Source: WLND01 sp040398845 (lineage in GTDB: Bacteria; Actinomycetota; Actinomycetes; S36-B12). Taken from it: a stretch of 64,000 nt of DNA. Where the stretch lies: the NCBI GenBank assembly GCA_040398845.1, contig JBBATH010000009.1, forward strand, positions 1 through 64,000. The letters run 5' to 3'. The translations under genes were made by a program, and so were the position numbers. The notes under the pieces were generated by a model. That model did not search any database. It was not told where the DNA came from and saw only the letters and a list, made by a program, of their open reading frames with translations. Shown here piece after piece: positions 34,480 through 42,925 of this stretch (the stretch's first letter is position 1; every line of letters begins with the position of its first letter).

Positions 34480-36401
34480 GCGGATCCCTCCCGTGGATTG
34501 AGCGACGAGTGAATTGTGGCACCAAGCGCAGGCCCGATGCCCTCCACCACCAAGAGTTCATCTACCGTCGCCAGAGCAACCTTCTTGGCACTGCCAAAAT
34601 GCTTGACGAGCGCCTTGGCACGCTTGGGACCAAGACCGGGGATTGCGTCAAGGGCGCTCGTGGTGGCCCGCTGGCCCCGACGCTTGCGATGGAGGCCGAT
34701 GGCACTTCGGTGGGCCTCGTCGCGAATCCGCTGCAGCAGGTAGAGCCCCTCACTCGTTCGAGGCAGGATCACCGGATCCGGGTCGTCTGGCAGCCACACC
34801 TCTTCGAGTCGCTTCGCGAGACCGATGACCGGAACGTCGGTGACTCCCGCCGCCATGAGGGCGTCCTGCGCTGCACGCACCTGGGGCTGGCCGCCATCGA
34901 TGACGAGCAAGCCGGGCGCGTAGGCGAATGCCCGTCGCTCCACGCGGGCCGCCGCTACGTCACCAACCTGACTTGTGGAATCAGACGTCCCCCCATCAGC
35001 CTCTCGCCTAGCGAAGCGGCGCTGGACAACCTCCGCCACGGCCCCGGTGTCGTCGGCCGTAACGGTCCTGATGATGAACGAGCGGTAATCACGCTTCTTC
35101 GGCAGACCGTCCTCGAAGACGACGAGTGATGCCACCGTGTCTTGGCCCTGGAGCGTCGAGATGTCGATGCACTCGATCCGAAGAGGTGCATCGGGAAGGT
35201 CAAGCGCTTCTTGGAGTTCTTGCAGTGCTTTGCTCCGCGTCGTGAGATCGGTCGATCGCTTGAGCTTGTGCTGGGCGAGCGACTGGGTGGCATTGAGGAG
35301 GGCCGTTTCCATGAGACTGCGCTTGTCTCCACGTTGCGGCACCCGCACATCAACCTTCGACCCGCGCACCTCCGACAGCCAGTCAGACCAGGCTGAGCCG
35401 GATTCCGGATCGCATGACACGAGGACCTCACGGGGGATGTCGAGGTCGACTCCGTCGACATAGATCCGCTGGAGAATGCGCTCGAGGTAGCCGGAACTTG
35501 GTAGATCCTCCGACTTCTCGAGGATAAATCCACGTTCACCCCGGATACGCCCGCCACGCACATGGAATATCTGGGCGGACGCCTCAAGTGGATCCTCGAC
35601 CATTGCGACCACATCGGCGTCGGTGCTGTCGGTGAAGACGACGGCATTGCGCTCCAAGGCACGCCTGAGTACGCCAATCCGGTCGCGTAGGCGCCCGGCC
35701 TCCTCGTAGGCCTGTGATTCGGACGCGGACTGCATTTTCCGCTCGAGATCGCGAACGAATCGATCCGACTGGCCGGCCATGAAGGTGCAGAAGTCATCCA
35801 CGAGGGAGCGATGCTCCTGCGCCGTGACCCGTCCGACGCAGGGGGCGCTGCACTTATCGATATATCCGAGAAGGCACGGACGCCCGATCCCCTGCGCCCG
35901 TCGAAACACGCCGTCGCGACAGGACCGGATCGGAAACACCTTGAGCAACTCATCGACCGTGCCGCGAATAGCCCAGGCGTGGGCGTACGGCCCGAAGTAC
36001 CGAGTACCCTTTCGCTTCGCCTCACGGACAACTGAAACGCGCGGGATCTCATCGCCAATGGTGACCGCGAGGTGCGGGTAGGTCTTGTCATCGCGAAACC
36101 TGACGTTGAACCTCGGGTCGTACTCCTTGATCCACGCATACTCAAGCGTGAGAGCTTCGACCTCGTTGCCGACGACCACCCAGTCCACGTCAACTGCGGT
36201 GCCGACCATCGATGCCGTGCGTGGGTGCATCCCCGCAGGATCTTGGAAATAGCTCGTGAGGCGAGAACGCAGATTCCGGGCCTTGCCAACGTAAATCACC
36301 TGACCGCGCACGTCTCGAAAGCGGTAGACGCCCGGGTTCGTCGGGATGGTGCCTGTGGCGGGGCGTAGGGGGGATTTCGGTGAGGACGCGGCTGCGGTCA
36401 C
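34476..36401 (-). CDS. uvrC: UvrC, excinuclease ABC subunit C
   Basis: A 641-residue nucleotide-excision-repair nuclease making both incisions around a lesion. Order of domains: N-terminal GIY-YIG nuclease (NPGVYRFRDVRGQVIYVGKA), a Cys-rich stretch (GRPCLLGYIDKCSAPC), the UvrB-binding UVR motif at about residues 215-250, the RNase H-like second nuclease, and C-terminal helix-hairpin-helix repeats (DAIPGLGPKRAKAL and VEGIGPALGATI). GTG start at 36401. UvrA and UvrB are encoded within 9 kb on the same strand. Confidence 0.96.
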   Translation of the reverse strand: MTAAASSPKSPLRPATGTIPTNPGVYRFRDVRGQVIYVGKARNLRSRLTSYFQDPAGMHPRTASMVGTAVDVDWVVVGNEVEALTLEYAWIKEYDPRFNVRFRDDKTYPHLAVTIGDEIPRVSVVREAKRKGTRYFGPYAHAWAIRGTVDELLKVFPIRSCRDGVFRRAQGIGRPCLLGYIDKCSAPCVGRVTAQEHRSLVDDFCTFMAGQSDRFVRDLERKMQSASESQAYEEAGRLRDRIGVLRRALERNAVVFTDSTDADVVAMVEDPLEASAQIFHVRGGRIRGERGFILEKSEDLPSSGYLERILQRIYVDGVDLDIPREVLVSCDPESGSAWSDWLSEVRGSKVDVRVPQRGDKRSLMETALLNATQSLAQHKLKRSTDLTTRSKALQELQEALDLPDAPLRIECIDISTLQGQDTVASLVVFEDGLPKKRDYRSFIIRTVTADDTGAVAEVVQRRFARREADGGTSDSTSQVGDVAAARVERRAFAYAPGLLVIDGGQPQVRAAQDALMAAGVTDVPVIGLAKRLEEVWLPDDPDPVILPRTSEGLYLLQRIRDEAHRSAIGLHRKRRGQRATTSALDAIPGLGPKRAKALVKHFGSAKKVALATVDELLVVEGIGPALGATIHSSLNPREGSA

Positions 36402-36404
36402 GAG

Positions 36405-36827
36405 TCAGGGAAGAACGACGTTGTCACCCTGCACTGTCACGATCGCCGAGGTGAGGCCCTCGGTCGCCGGCCCCTGCAGCACCGCACCGTCAACCGCGGA
36501 GAACCGTGAACCGTGACACGGGCAAATGATCTCGTTTTCCACGACCTCGGACACTAGGCAGCCTTGATGCGGGCACACTGCGGTGAATGCCTTGATCGAG
36601 CCCTCGTTCGGCTGGGTGACCACGACTGCGACCTCTTCATTGACGAAGCCACCCCCTACCGGTACTTCACCGAGCGAGGCGATGACGACTCCCTGGCCAT
36701 CGGGCGCGGGGCCGGTTACTGCCGAGGCCTCTGCTGCCCCGGTTTCCGATCCCCCTCCGCAGGCGGCAAGCACGCCGCCGACCGCGATGACACCACTGAC
36801 CTGAAGGACTGTACGACGTTCAACCAT
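36405..36827 (-). CDS. Rieske [2Fe-2S] lipoprotein with a twin-arginine-like signal
   Basis: A 140-residue exported Rieske protein. The N-terminus VERRTVLQVSGV resembles a Tat signal (RRTVLQ) and ends in a lipobox LAAC (C23), so it may be exported folded and lipid-anchored. The cluster ligands are Cys-Pro-His-x-Gly-Cys (VCPHQGC) and Cys-Pro-Cys-His (CPCHGSRFSAVDG). It is much smaller than the Rieske subunit of cytochrome bc1. Its redox partner is unknown. An AAGGGAG site precedes the ATG. It lies between uvrA and uvrC without evident functional link. Confidence 0.9.
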   Translation of the reverse strand: MVERRTVLQVSGVIAVGGVLAACGGGSETGAAEASAVTGPAPDGQGVVIASLGEVPVGGGFVNEEVAVVVTQPNEGSIKAFTAVCPHQGCLVSEVVENEIICPCHGSRFSAVDGAVLQGPATEGLTSAIVTVQGDNVVLP

Positions 36828-36852
36828 GATTAACTCCCTTCGATGACTTAGG

Positions 36853-39783
36853 CTAATTCACTACGGTTCGTGATGCGCGAGCGGCCTTGGCCGGAGCCTT
36901 GGCCCGAGCTTTACCCGGGGCCTTGCCCGGGGCCTTGACCGGGGCCTGCGCGGTCAGCATGCCCGCGAGGAATTCGCCGGTGTAACTTCCGGGGGTGCCG
37001 GCAATCTGCTCAGGGGTTCCGGCCCCGACGACGAATCCTCCACCCGACCCACCCTCGGGCCCCATGTCGATGACCCAATCCGCAGTCTTGATGACATCGA
37101 GGTTGTGCTCGATGACAAGGACGGTGTTGCCCTTATCAACGAGTGAATGGAGTACCCCGAGAAGCTTGCGGATGTCCTCGAAGTGGAGCCCAGTCGTCGG
37201 CTCATCGAGCACGTAGATGGTGCGTCCGGTCGAGCGCTTCTGCAGTTCCGCAGCCAGCTTCACGCGCTGAGCCTCGCCACCTGAAAGGGTCGGCGCCGAC
37301 TGGCCCATCCGCACATAACCGAGGCCGACGTCGACGAGGGTCGCGAGGTGGCGGGCAATCGGTGGCACCGCGGCAAAGAACTCGAGGGCTTCCTCGATCG
37401 GCATGTCGAGCGCTTCAGCGATTGTCTTCCCCTTGAAGCGCACCTCGAGGGTCTCCCGGTTGTAGCGCTTGCCGAGGCAGACTTCGCAGGGCACGTAAAC
37501 GTCGGGGAGGAAGTTCATTTCTATCTTCAGGGTGCCGTCGCCCGAGCAGGACTCGCAGCGGCCGCCCTTCACGTTGAAGGAGAACCGTCCCTGGAGATAG
37601 CCGCGCACCTTGGCCTCGGGAGTCTCTGCGAAGAGTTTGCGAATGTGGTCGAAGACACCGGTGTAGGTCGCGGGGTTGCTTCGTGGAGTCCGCCCAATTG
37701 GGCTTTGATCGACATGGACAACCTTGTCGACGTGCTCGAGGCCATCAACGCGCTTATGTCGGCCGGGAACGATGCGGGCGCCATTGAGGTCTCGGGCGAG
37801 GACGTTATAGAGGACGTCATTCACGAGGGTTGACTTCCCGGAACCGCTGACCCCCGTCACCGCAACGAGGCAGCCGAGCGGGAATGACACAGTGACGTCG
37901 CGCAAGTTGTGCTCGCGCGCGTTGTGGACCGTGATCTCGCGATCCTGCCGAGGCCGCCGGGTCGTTGGAATCTCGATTGACCTTCTCCCGGTGAGGTACT
38001 GGCCGGTGATGGAGTCCGGGTGATTGAGGAGGTCGTCAACCGGACCGCTCACGACGATGTGGCCGCCGTGCTCTCCCGCGCCGGGGCCGATGTCAACAAC
38101 CCAGTCGGCGACTCGAATGGTGTCCTCATCATGTTCGACGACGATAAGGGTGTTGCCAAGGTCGCGTAGCCGAATGAGGGTCTCGATGAGTCGGCGATTA
38201 TCGCGCTGATGCAGCCCGATGCTCGGCTCGTCGAGGACGTAGAGCACGCCGACGAGCCCCGAGCCGATCTGCGTGGCGAGCCGGATCCGCTGTGCCTCCC
38301 CGCCCGCGAGGGTGGCCGACGGCCGATCGAGGGACAGGTAATGCAGGCCGACATCGACGAGGAACTGCAGTCGCTCATTCACCTCCTTGAGGACCCGGCT
38401 CGCGATCACCGCATCACGGCTCGACAGCGTGAGTCCACCGAGCATGGTGGCAAGTTCGCCGATGGGCAGGGCTGAGATCTCGGCGATCGAGTGACCCGAA
38501 ACGGTCACTGCCAAGGTGAGCGGCTTGAGCCTTGTGCCACCGCAGCCATGGCAGGGCACCTCTCGCATGAAGCCCTCGAACTTCTCGCGGACGGCGTCAC
38601 TCTCCGACTCCGAGTGCCGCCGTTCGATGTAGGGGATGACTCCCTCGTAGGTGGTCGTATATGACCGCGTGCGTCCGTAGCGGTTCTTGTACCGCACAAG
38701 CACCTCGGTCGGAAAGCCGAAGAGGATCGCCTTGCGAGCCTTCGCCGGCAGATCCGCCCACCGGGTATTCATGTCAATCCCAAGGTCCTCGCATAGTGCC
38801 TCGAGCAGCCTGCCGAAGTAATCCGATACGTTTCCACCCGCCCATGGCGCAATGACGCCCTCGTTCAAGGTGAGATCGGGATTCGGGGTGACGAGTTCCT
38901 CATCGACCTCTCGGCGGGTGCCAAGGCCGGTACACACCGGACAGGCACCGAATGGCGAATTGAACGAGAACGATCGCGGCTCAAGTTCCTCGAAGGAAAG
39001 CCCATCCTTGATGCACGCGAGGTGCTCGCTGAAGACGCGCTCCCGGTTCGAGTCGCTCTCATCGAGGTCGACGAAATCTAGGACGACAAGTCCACTGCTG
39101 AGCTTCAGCGCCGTCTCAACGGAATCGGTGAGCCGGCGGCGCGCGTCGGGTTTCACCGCGAGACGATCGACCACCACTTCGATCGTATGCTTCTCCTGCT
39201 TCTTCAGCGTTGGAACCTCGTCGAGGCCAACCACCGTTCCATCAACGCGGACCCGCGAGTAGCCCTGAGTCTGCAACTGGCGGAACAACTCGCCGTACTC
39301 CCCCTTACGCTCGCGCACCACCGGCGCGAGAACCTGGAACCTTGAATCAGCAGGCAGATCGAGGACCTGGTCGACGATCTGCTGCGGGGTCTGGCGGGCG
39401 ATAACCGCGCCGCACTCGGGGCAGTGAGGCACGCCGATACGCGCGTACAGGAGCCTGAGGTAGTCATACACCTCTGTGATCGTGCCGACGGTCGAGCGCG
39501 GATTGCGTGACGTCGACTTCTGGTCGATCGACACTGCGGGCGACAGACCCTCGATGAAGTCGACGTCAGGCTTGTCCATCTGGCCGAGGAACTGGCGTGC
39601 ATAGGCCGACAGACTCTCGACATATCGGCGCTGGCCCTCGGCAAAGATGGTGTCGAAGGCTAGGCTTGACTTCCCCGAACCAGATAGCCCGGTGAATACG
39701 ATGAGTGCATCCCGCGGTAGGTCAAGGGAGACATCCTTAAGATTGTGCTCACGAGCACCTCGTACGACGAGCCGGTCTCCCAC
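36853..39783 (-). CDS. uvrA: UvrA, excinuclease ABC subunit A
   Basis: A 976-residue dual-ABC damage-recognition ATPase. First Walker A is TGLSGSGKSSLAFDTIF and second is TGVSGSGKSTLVNDVLY. Signatures are TLAGGEAQRIRLATQIG and TLSGGEAQRVKLAAEL. Zinc-finger cysteines are in CPVCTG and CHGCGG, and in CESCSG and CEVCLG. The protein ends with a Lys/Ala/Pro-rich tail of about 27 residues built of KAPGK- and KAPAK-like units. GTG start at 39783 with an AAGGAAG site; the RNA-facing side is divergent from the hydrolase at 39843. Confidence 0.97.
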   Translation of the reverse strand: MGDRLVVRGAREHNLKDVSLDLPRDALIVFTGLSGSGKSSLAFDTIFAEGQRRYVESLSAYARQFLGQMDKPDVDFIEGLSPAVSIDQKSTSRNPRSTVGTITEVYDYLRLLYARIGVPHCPECGAVIARQTPQQIVDQVLDLPADSRFQVLAPVVRERKGEYGELFRQLQTQGYSRVRVDGTVVGLDEVPTLKKQEKHTIEVVVDRLAVKPDARRRLTDSVETALKLSSGLVVLDFVDLDESDSNRERVFSEHLACIKDGLSFEELEPRSFSFNSPFGACPVCTGLGTRREVDEELVTPNPDLTLNEGVIAPWAGGNVSDYFGRLLEALCEDLGIDMNTRWADLPAKARKAILFGFPTEVLVRYKNRYGRTRSYTTTYEGVIPYIERRHSESESDAVREKFEGFMREVPCHGCGGTRLKPLTLAVTVSGHSIAEISALPIGELATMLGGLTLSSRDAVIASRVLKEVNERLQFLVDVGLHYLSLDRPSATLAGGEAQRIRLATQIGSGLVGVLYVLDEPSIGLHQRDNRRLIETLIRLRDLGNTLIVVEHDEDTIRVADWVVDIGPGAGEHGGHIVVSGPVDDLLNHPDSITGQYLTGRRSIEIPTTRRPRQDREITVHNAREHNLRDVTVSFPLGCLVAVTGVSGSGKSTLVNDVLYNVLARDLNGARIVPGRHKRVDGLEHVDKVVHVDQSPIGRTPRSNPATYTGVFDHIRKLFAETPEAKVRGYLQGRFSFNVKGGRCESCSGDGTLKIEMNFLPDVYVPCEVCLGKRYNRETLEVRFKGKTIAEALDMPIEEALEFFAAVPPIARHLATLVDVGLGYVRMGQSAPTLSGGEAQRVKLAAELQKRSTGRTIYVLDEPTTGLHFEDIRKLLGVLHSLVDKGNTVLVIEHNLDVIKTADWVIDMGPEGGSGGGFVVGAGTPEQIAGTPGSYTGEFLAGMLTAQAPVKAPGKAPGKARAKAPAKAARASRTVVN

Positions 39784-39842
39784 GAGACTTCCTTCCTAAT
39801 GATTCCCCACGTTGAGAGAACAGTGCAATGTATACCGGCATC

Positions 39843-40481
39843 GTGACAGTCGCTGGTCCTGCCGACGTTCGTGAACTCCCCATGCTCATCATCAGCAAGC
39901 TGGCCGTTGGGCCCTATGACAACAATGCCTATCTCCTTCGGTGCCGGGAGACGGGGTCCTCGGTGCTCATCGACGCCGCTGCAGAGCCCGAGCGGCTGCT
40001 CGTGCTCTGCGGTGAGACTCCCCCGGATCTCGTCGTGACGACGCATGCACATGCAGATCACTGGCAGGCCCTCGCCGAGATCGTGGAGGCAACCGGTGCG
40101 CGTACCGCAGCCGGTGTCAACGATGCGCCGGATATCCCGGTCCCCACCGAGGTCGGCGTGATCGATGGTGACGTCATCGGATTCGGACGGATCGAGCTCA
40201 CCGCGATCGAACTCGTTGGCCACACTCCCGGATCCATCGCCCTGCTATACAACGATCCGCAGGGACCACCGCACCTCTTCACCGGAGATTGCCTGTTTCC
40301 AGGCGGACTCGGCAACACCAAGGGTGATGCAGATCGGTTTGCCTCACTCCTTTCCGACGTCTCCGAAAAGATCTTTGACCGACTGCCGGACGAGACCTGG
40401 GTGTACCCGGGCCACGGCCATGACACGACCCTAGGAGCCGAGCGTCCGCACCTCGAAGAGTGGCGCGAACGGGGTTGGTAA
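39843..40481 (+). CDS. MBL-fold metallo-hydrolase (glyoxalase II-like)
   Basis: A 212-residue metallo-beta-lactamase-fold hydrolase. Metal motif HAHADHW (THAHADHWQAL), then GHTPGSIALLY, TGDCLFPGGLGNT and YPGHGHDTT give the full set of ligands. It resembles YcbL/glyoxalase II-type thioester hydrolases, but the substrate is unknown. I set the start at GTG 39843 because TATACC lies exactly six bases before it, as in the leaderless promoters nearby, though its last base is not the usual T. ATG 39828 and ATG 39897 are alternatives. It follows uvrA divergently, as is common in actinobacteria. Confidence 0.85.
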   Translation: MTVAGPADVRELPMLIISKLAVGPYDNNAYLLRCRETGSSVLIDAAAEPERLLVLCGETPPDLVVTTHAHADHWQALAEIVEATGARTAAGVNDAPDIPVPTEVGVIDGDVIGFGRIELTAIELVGHTPGSIALLYNDPQGPPHLFTGDCLFPGGLGNTKGDADRFASLLSDVSEKIFDRLPDETWVYPGHGHDTTLGAERPHLEEWRERGW

Positions 40482-40487
40482 GCACCC

Positions 40488-40979
40488 TCAAGAGGATGCG
40501 TCAACGATCCCTGCGGCAAACGCCCAGAGGTCGTAGTCATCGAGCGTGATCCCTGGGATTCCGCTCACCTCAAGCGCGCAGGCGATCTGGGTGCGGTGCT
40601 CGGTGGAGTGGTAGCAGGCTTGCGCGAGGACGATCGACCGCAGCGCCGATCTAGGTCCGTCCTCGTCTTCGAAATGAACTTCCTCGTCGGCCTTTGCTGC
40701 TTCCGTGAGCAGAGCGTCATTCAGGGCACGCAGGCGCTGGCGTAGCGCATCGAGGTCCGCTGGGTTCCTCGGCAGTACGAGATCAGTCCATGGCATCCCT
40801 GTCAGGCAAAAGCAAAACCACTCAGCGCTCCCGACGATGTGGCGTGCAAGGTGCGCCACGGTCCAGTCCTTCGGTCCGTAGGTGACGTCGAGTGCCCCGT
40901 AGGGGAGGGCCGAGAGCTGCTCGAAGAGCAGGTCATCGGCCCACCGCAGATGACGGAGCGCTGTCGTCATTTCGACCAT
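40488..40979 (-). CDS. DinB-like domain protein
   Basis: A 163-residue four-helix-bundle protein of the DinB/YfiT-like superfamily. The metal-binding His triad is suggested by TVAHLARHIVG and by YHSTEHRTQI in the last helix. Members include mycothiol-dependent enzymes and thiol transferases, but most are uncharacterised. I chose ATG 40979 (MVEMTTALRHL), directly after terC; longer frames overlap terC. It converges with the MBL-fold gene, 6 bases apart. Confidence 0.78.
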   Translation of the reverse strand: MVEMTTALRHLRWADDLLFEQLSALPYGALDVTYGPKDWTVAHLARHIVGSAEWFCFCLTGMPWTDLVLPRNPADLDALRQRLRALNDALLTEAAKADEEVHFEDEDGPRSALRSIVLAQACYHSTEHRTQIACALEVSGIPGITLDDYDLWAFAAGIVDASS

Positions 40980-40983
40980 TCGC

Positions 40984-41973
40984 TCACCGTTCCGCTGAAT
41001 CCTCATGCCCGCCCGTGAGTCGTCCCGCATGCGCGGTTGCCGTCGGATCCTTGCGGACCTTCAGCCACGATGCGATGACCACGACGACGAGCACAACGGC
41101 GATGACACCGAGTGATACCTCCGTCGAGATCTTCGGCACGCTTGGGAACTGCTCGTGGAAGAACGTGAGGACAAGCTTGACGCCGATGAAGACAAGGATG
41201 ATTGCGAGGCCCGTTGAGAGGTAGACGAGTTTGTCGAGCAATCCCTTGAGAAGGAAGTACAACGCCCGCAGGCCGAGCAGCGCGAATGCGTTCGCGGTGA
41301 AGACGAGGTAAGGGTCCTGCGTGACGCCAAATGTCGCCGGTATCGAATCGAGTGCGAAGAGAAGGTCGGTGGCACCGATCGAGATCATGACAAGCAGGAG
41401 CGGGGTCGCCACCCGACGTGCGTCAACTCTGGTGAACATTCGCGTGCCGTCGTACTCGTCCGTGAACGGAACTCGGGCCCTGACACGTCGAATGATGAAG
41501 TTGTCCATCGGGTCGGGATCTTCATTGCGGTGGCGGGCGAGCTGGATCCCGGTCCAGATAAGGATCGCTCCAAAGATCACGAAGGTGAAAGCGAATGCCG
41601 AAATGGCTGCCGCGCCGATCGCGATGAAGATCGCGCGGAAGACGAGAGCGAGCACAACACCGAAGAGCAGCACTCGCTGGTGAAGTGCGGATGGAACAGC
41701 GAATTGCGCAAGGATGATGATGAAGACGAACAGGTTGTCGACGCTCAGCGACTTCTCGACGAGGTACGCCGCGAAGTACTCGGTCCCGACCGCGTTCCCC
41801 TGCCACACAATAAGCGCGATACCGAAAGCGATGGCGACGCCGACGTAGAACACTGACCAGAGTGCAGCCTCGCGGAACTTCACTTCATGAGGCTTGCGGC
41901 TCACCATCACGAAATCGAGGGCGATAAGCAGGAGAATACCCACGACCGTTACGGCCCACAGGGTGATTGACAA
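40984..41973 (-). CDS. TerC-family integral membrane protein, first downstream copy
   Basis: A 329-residue TerC protein with about nine membrane helices. Family motifs: VEKSLSVDNLFVFIII, MISIGATDLLFALDSIPA and TANAFALLGLRALYFLLKG. TerC/Alx proteins are linked to manganese export and to metallation of exported enzymes. The TTG start at 41973 is supported by an AAGGAG site eight bases upstream. It directly follows a second TerC gene. Confidence 0.92.
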   Translation of the reverse strand: MSITLWAVTVVGILLLIALDFVMVSRKPHEVKFREAALWSVFYVGVAIAFGIALIVWQGNAVGTEYFAAYLVEKSLSVDNLFVFIIILAQFAVPSALHQRVLLFGVVLALVFRAIFIAIGAAAISAFAFTFVIFGAILIWTGIQLARHRNEDPDPMDNFIIRRVRARVPFTDEYDGTRMFTRVDARRVATPLLLVMISIGATDLLFALDSIPATFGVTQDPYLVFTANAFALLGLRALYFLLKGLLDKLVYLSTGLAIILVFIGVKLVLTFFHEQFPSVPKISTEVSLGVIAVVLVVVVIASWLKVRKDPTATAHAGRLTGGHEDSAER

Positions 41974-41974
41974 T

Positions 41975-42925
41975 TTAGGACTCCTTCGTTGAACGTGCTG
42001 ATGCGTAACTCAAAATGATGGTGATGGCGAGCACCGTGACGATCACGGCGAGGGACATCCAGACCGGGATAACGGGTACCGGTAGCGCTGTCGTCTCGTG
42101 GATCGCCTGCAGGATCAGCTTGAATCCGATGAATCCGAGGATGATCGCGAGTCCCTTGCCGAGGTGCTTCAGGCTACCGAGCAGGCCCTTGAGTAGGAAG
42201 AAGAGTTGGCGTAGGCCCATGAGTGCGAAGGCATTCGCGGTGAACACAATGTAGGCCTCGCTGGTAATCCCGAAGACCGCCGGGATGCTGTCGAGGGCGA
42301 AGAGAAGATCAGTAGTACCAATCGCGAGCATGACAAGCGCCATCGGCGTGAGCATCCGATGGCCCGCGACGACCGCTGTCAGCCTCGTCCCATTGAACTC
42401 GGTCGATGTCGGGAACCGCCTCGCCACGAAACGGACAAGGCCATTGCCCCCCGAGTCAGGCTCGGCATCTTCCTTGGCAAGCCAAACCTTCCATGCGGTG
42501 AAGAGAAGGAAGGCCCCGAACAGGTAGAAGATGCCGGAGAACCGCGCGATCAGCTCCGCACCGACGACGATGAGGATGCCGCGCAGGATGAGGGCGATAA
42601 CGATGCCGACGAGGAGCACGCGATGCTGATAGGCGGCAGGCACCGCGAACGAGGTCATGATGACGAGGAAGACAAACAGGTTGTCGACGCTCAGGGAGTA
42701 CTCGGTGAGGTAGCCGGCGATGAACTCTCCCGAGTAGGCGATACCGAAATACCAGCCGATGAACACGGCAAACAGCGCTGCGAGCCCAACGTAGAAGATG
42801 ACCCACCGGGTCGCCTCCTTGGGACCGAAGGGGTGTGGACGCCGGTCGACGATCACCAGGTCGAGTGTGATGACCCCGATGATTCCGATGAGCGTTACCG
42901 CCCACAACCATGCCGGAACGTTCAC
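41975..42925 (-). CDS. TerC-family integral membrane protein, second copy
   Basis: A 316-residue TerC protein with the same layout (TEYSLSVDNLFVFLVIM, MLAIGTTDLLFALDSIPAVFG, TANAFALMGLRQLFFLLKG). It keeps the acidic residues in the two LxxDNLFVF and DLLFALDSIP helices. The start, GTG 42925, overlaps the uvrB stop (GTGA). The two copies are clearly duplicated but differ along their length, so the duplication is not recent. They may form a pair or be specialised. Confidence 0.92.
   Translation of the reverse strand: MNVPAWLWAVTLIGIIGVITLDLVIVDRRPHPFGPKEATRWVIFYVGLAALFAVFIGWYFGIAYSGEFIAGYLTEYSLSVDNLFVFLVIMTSFAVPAAYQHRVLLVGIVIALILRGILIVVGAELIARFSGIFYLFGAFLLFTAWKVWLAKEDAEPDSGGNGLVRFVARRFPTSTEFNGTRLTAVVAGHRMLTPMALVMLAIGTTDLLFALDSIPAVFGITSEAYIVFTANAFALMGLRQLFFLLKGLLGSLKHLGKGLAIILGFIGFKLILQAIHETTALPVPVIPVWMSLAVIVTVLAITIILSYASARSTKES

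Noticed and set aside
37143..37436. Possible CRISPR or tandem-repeat arrays
   Set aside because: The only regular repeats in the window are the coding propeller blades near 9.9-10.9 kb. No spaced direct repeats are seen.
41975..42925. A manganese riboswitch (yybP-ykoY) ahead of the TerC genes
   Set aside because: TerC is directly coupled to uvrB by a GTGA overlap. There is no leader in which such an element could lie.
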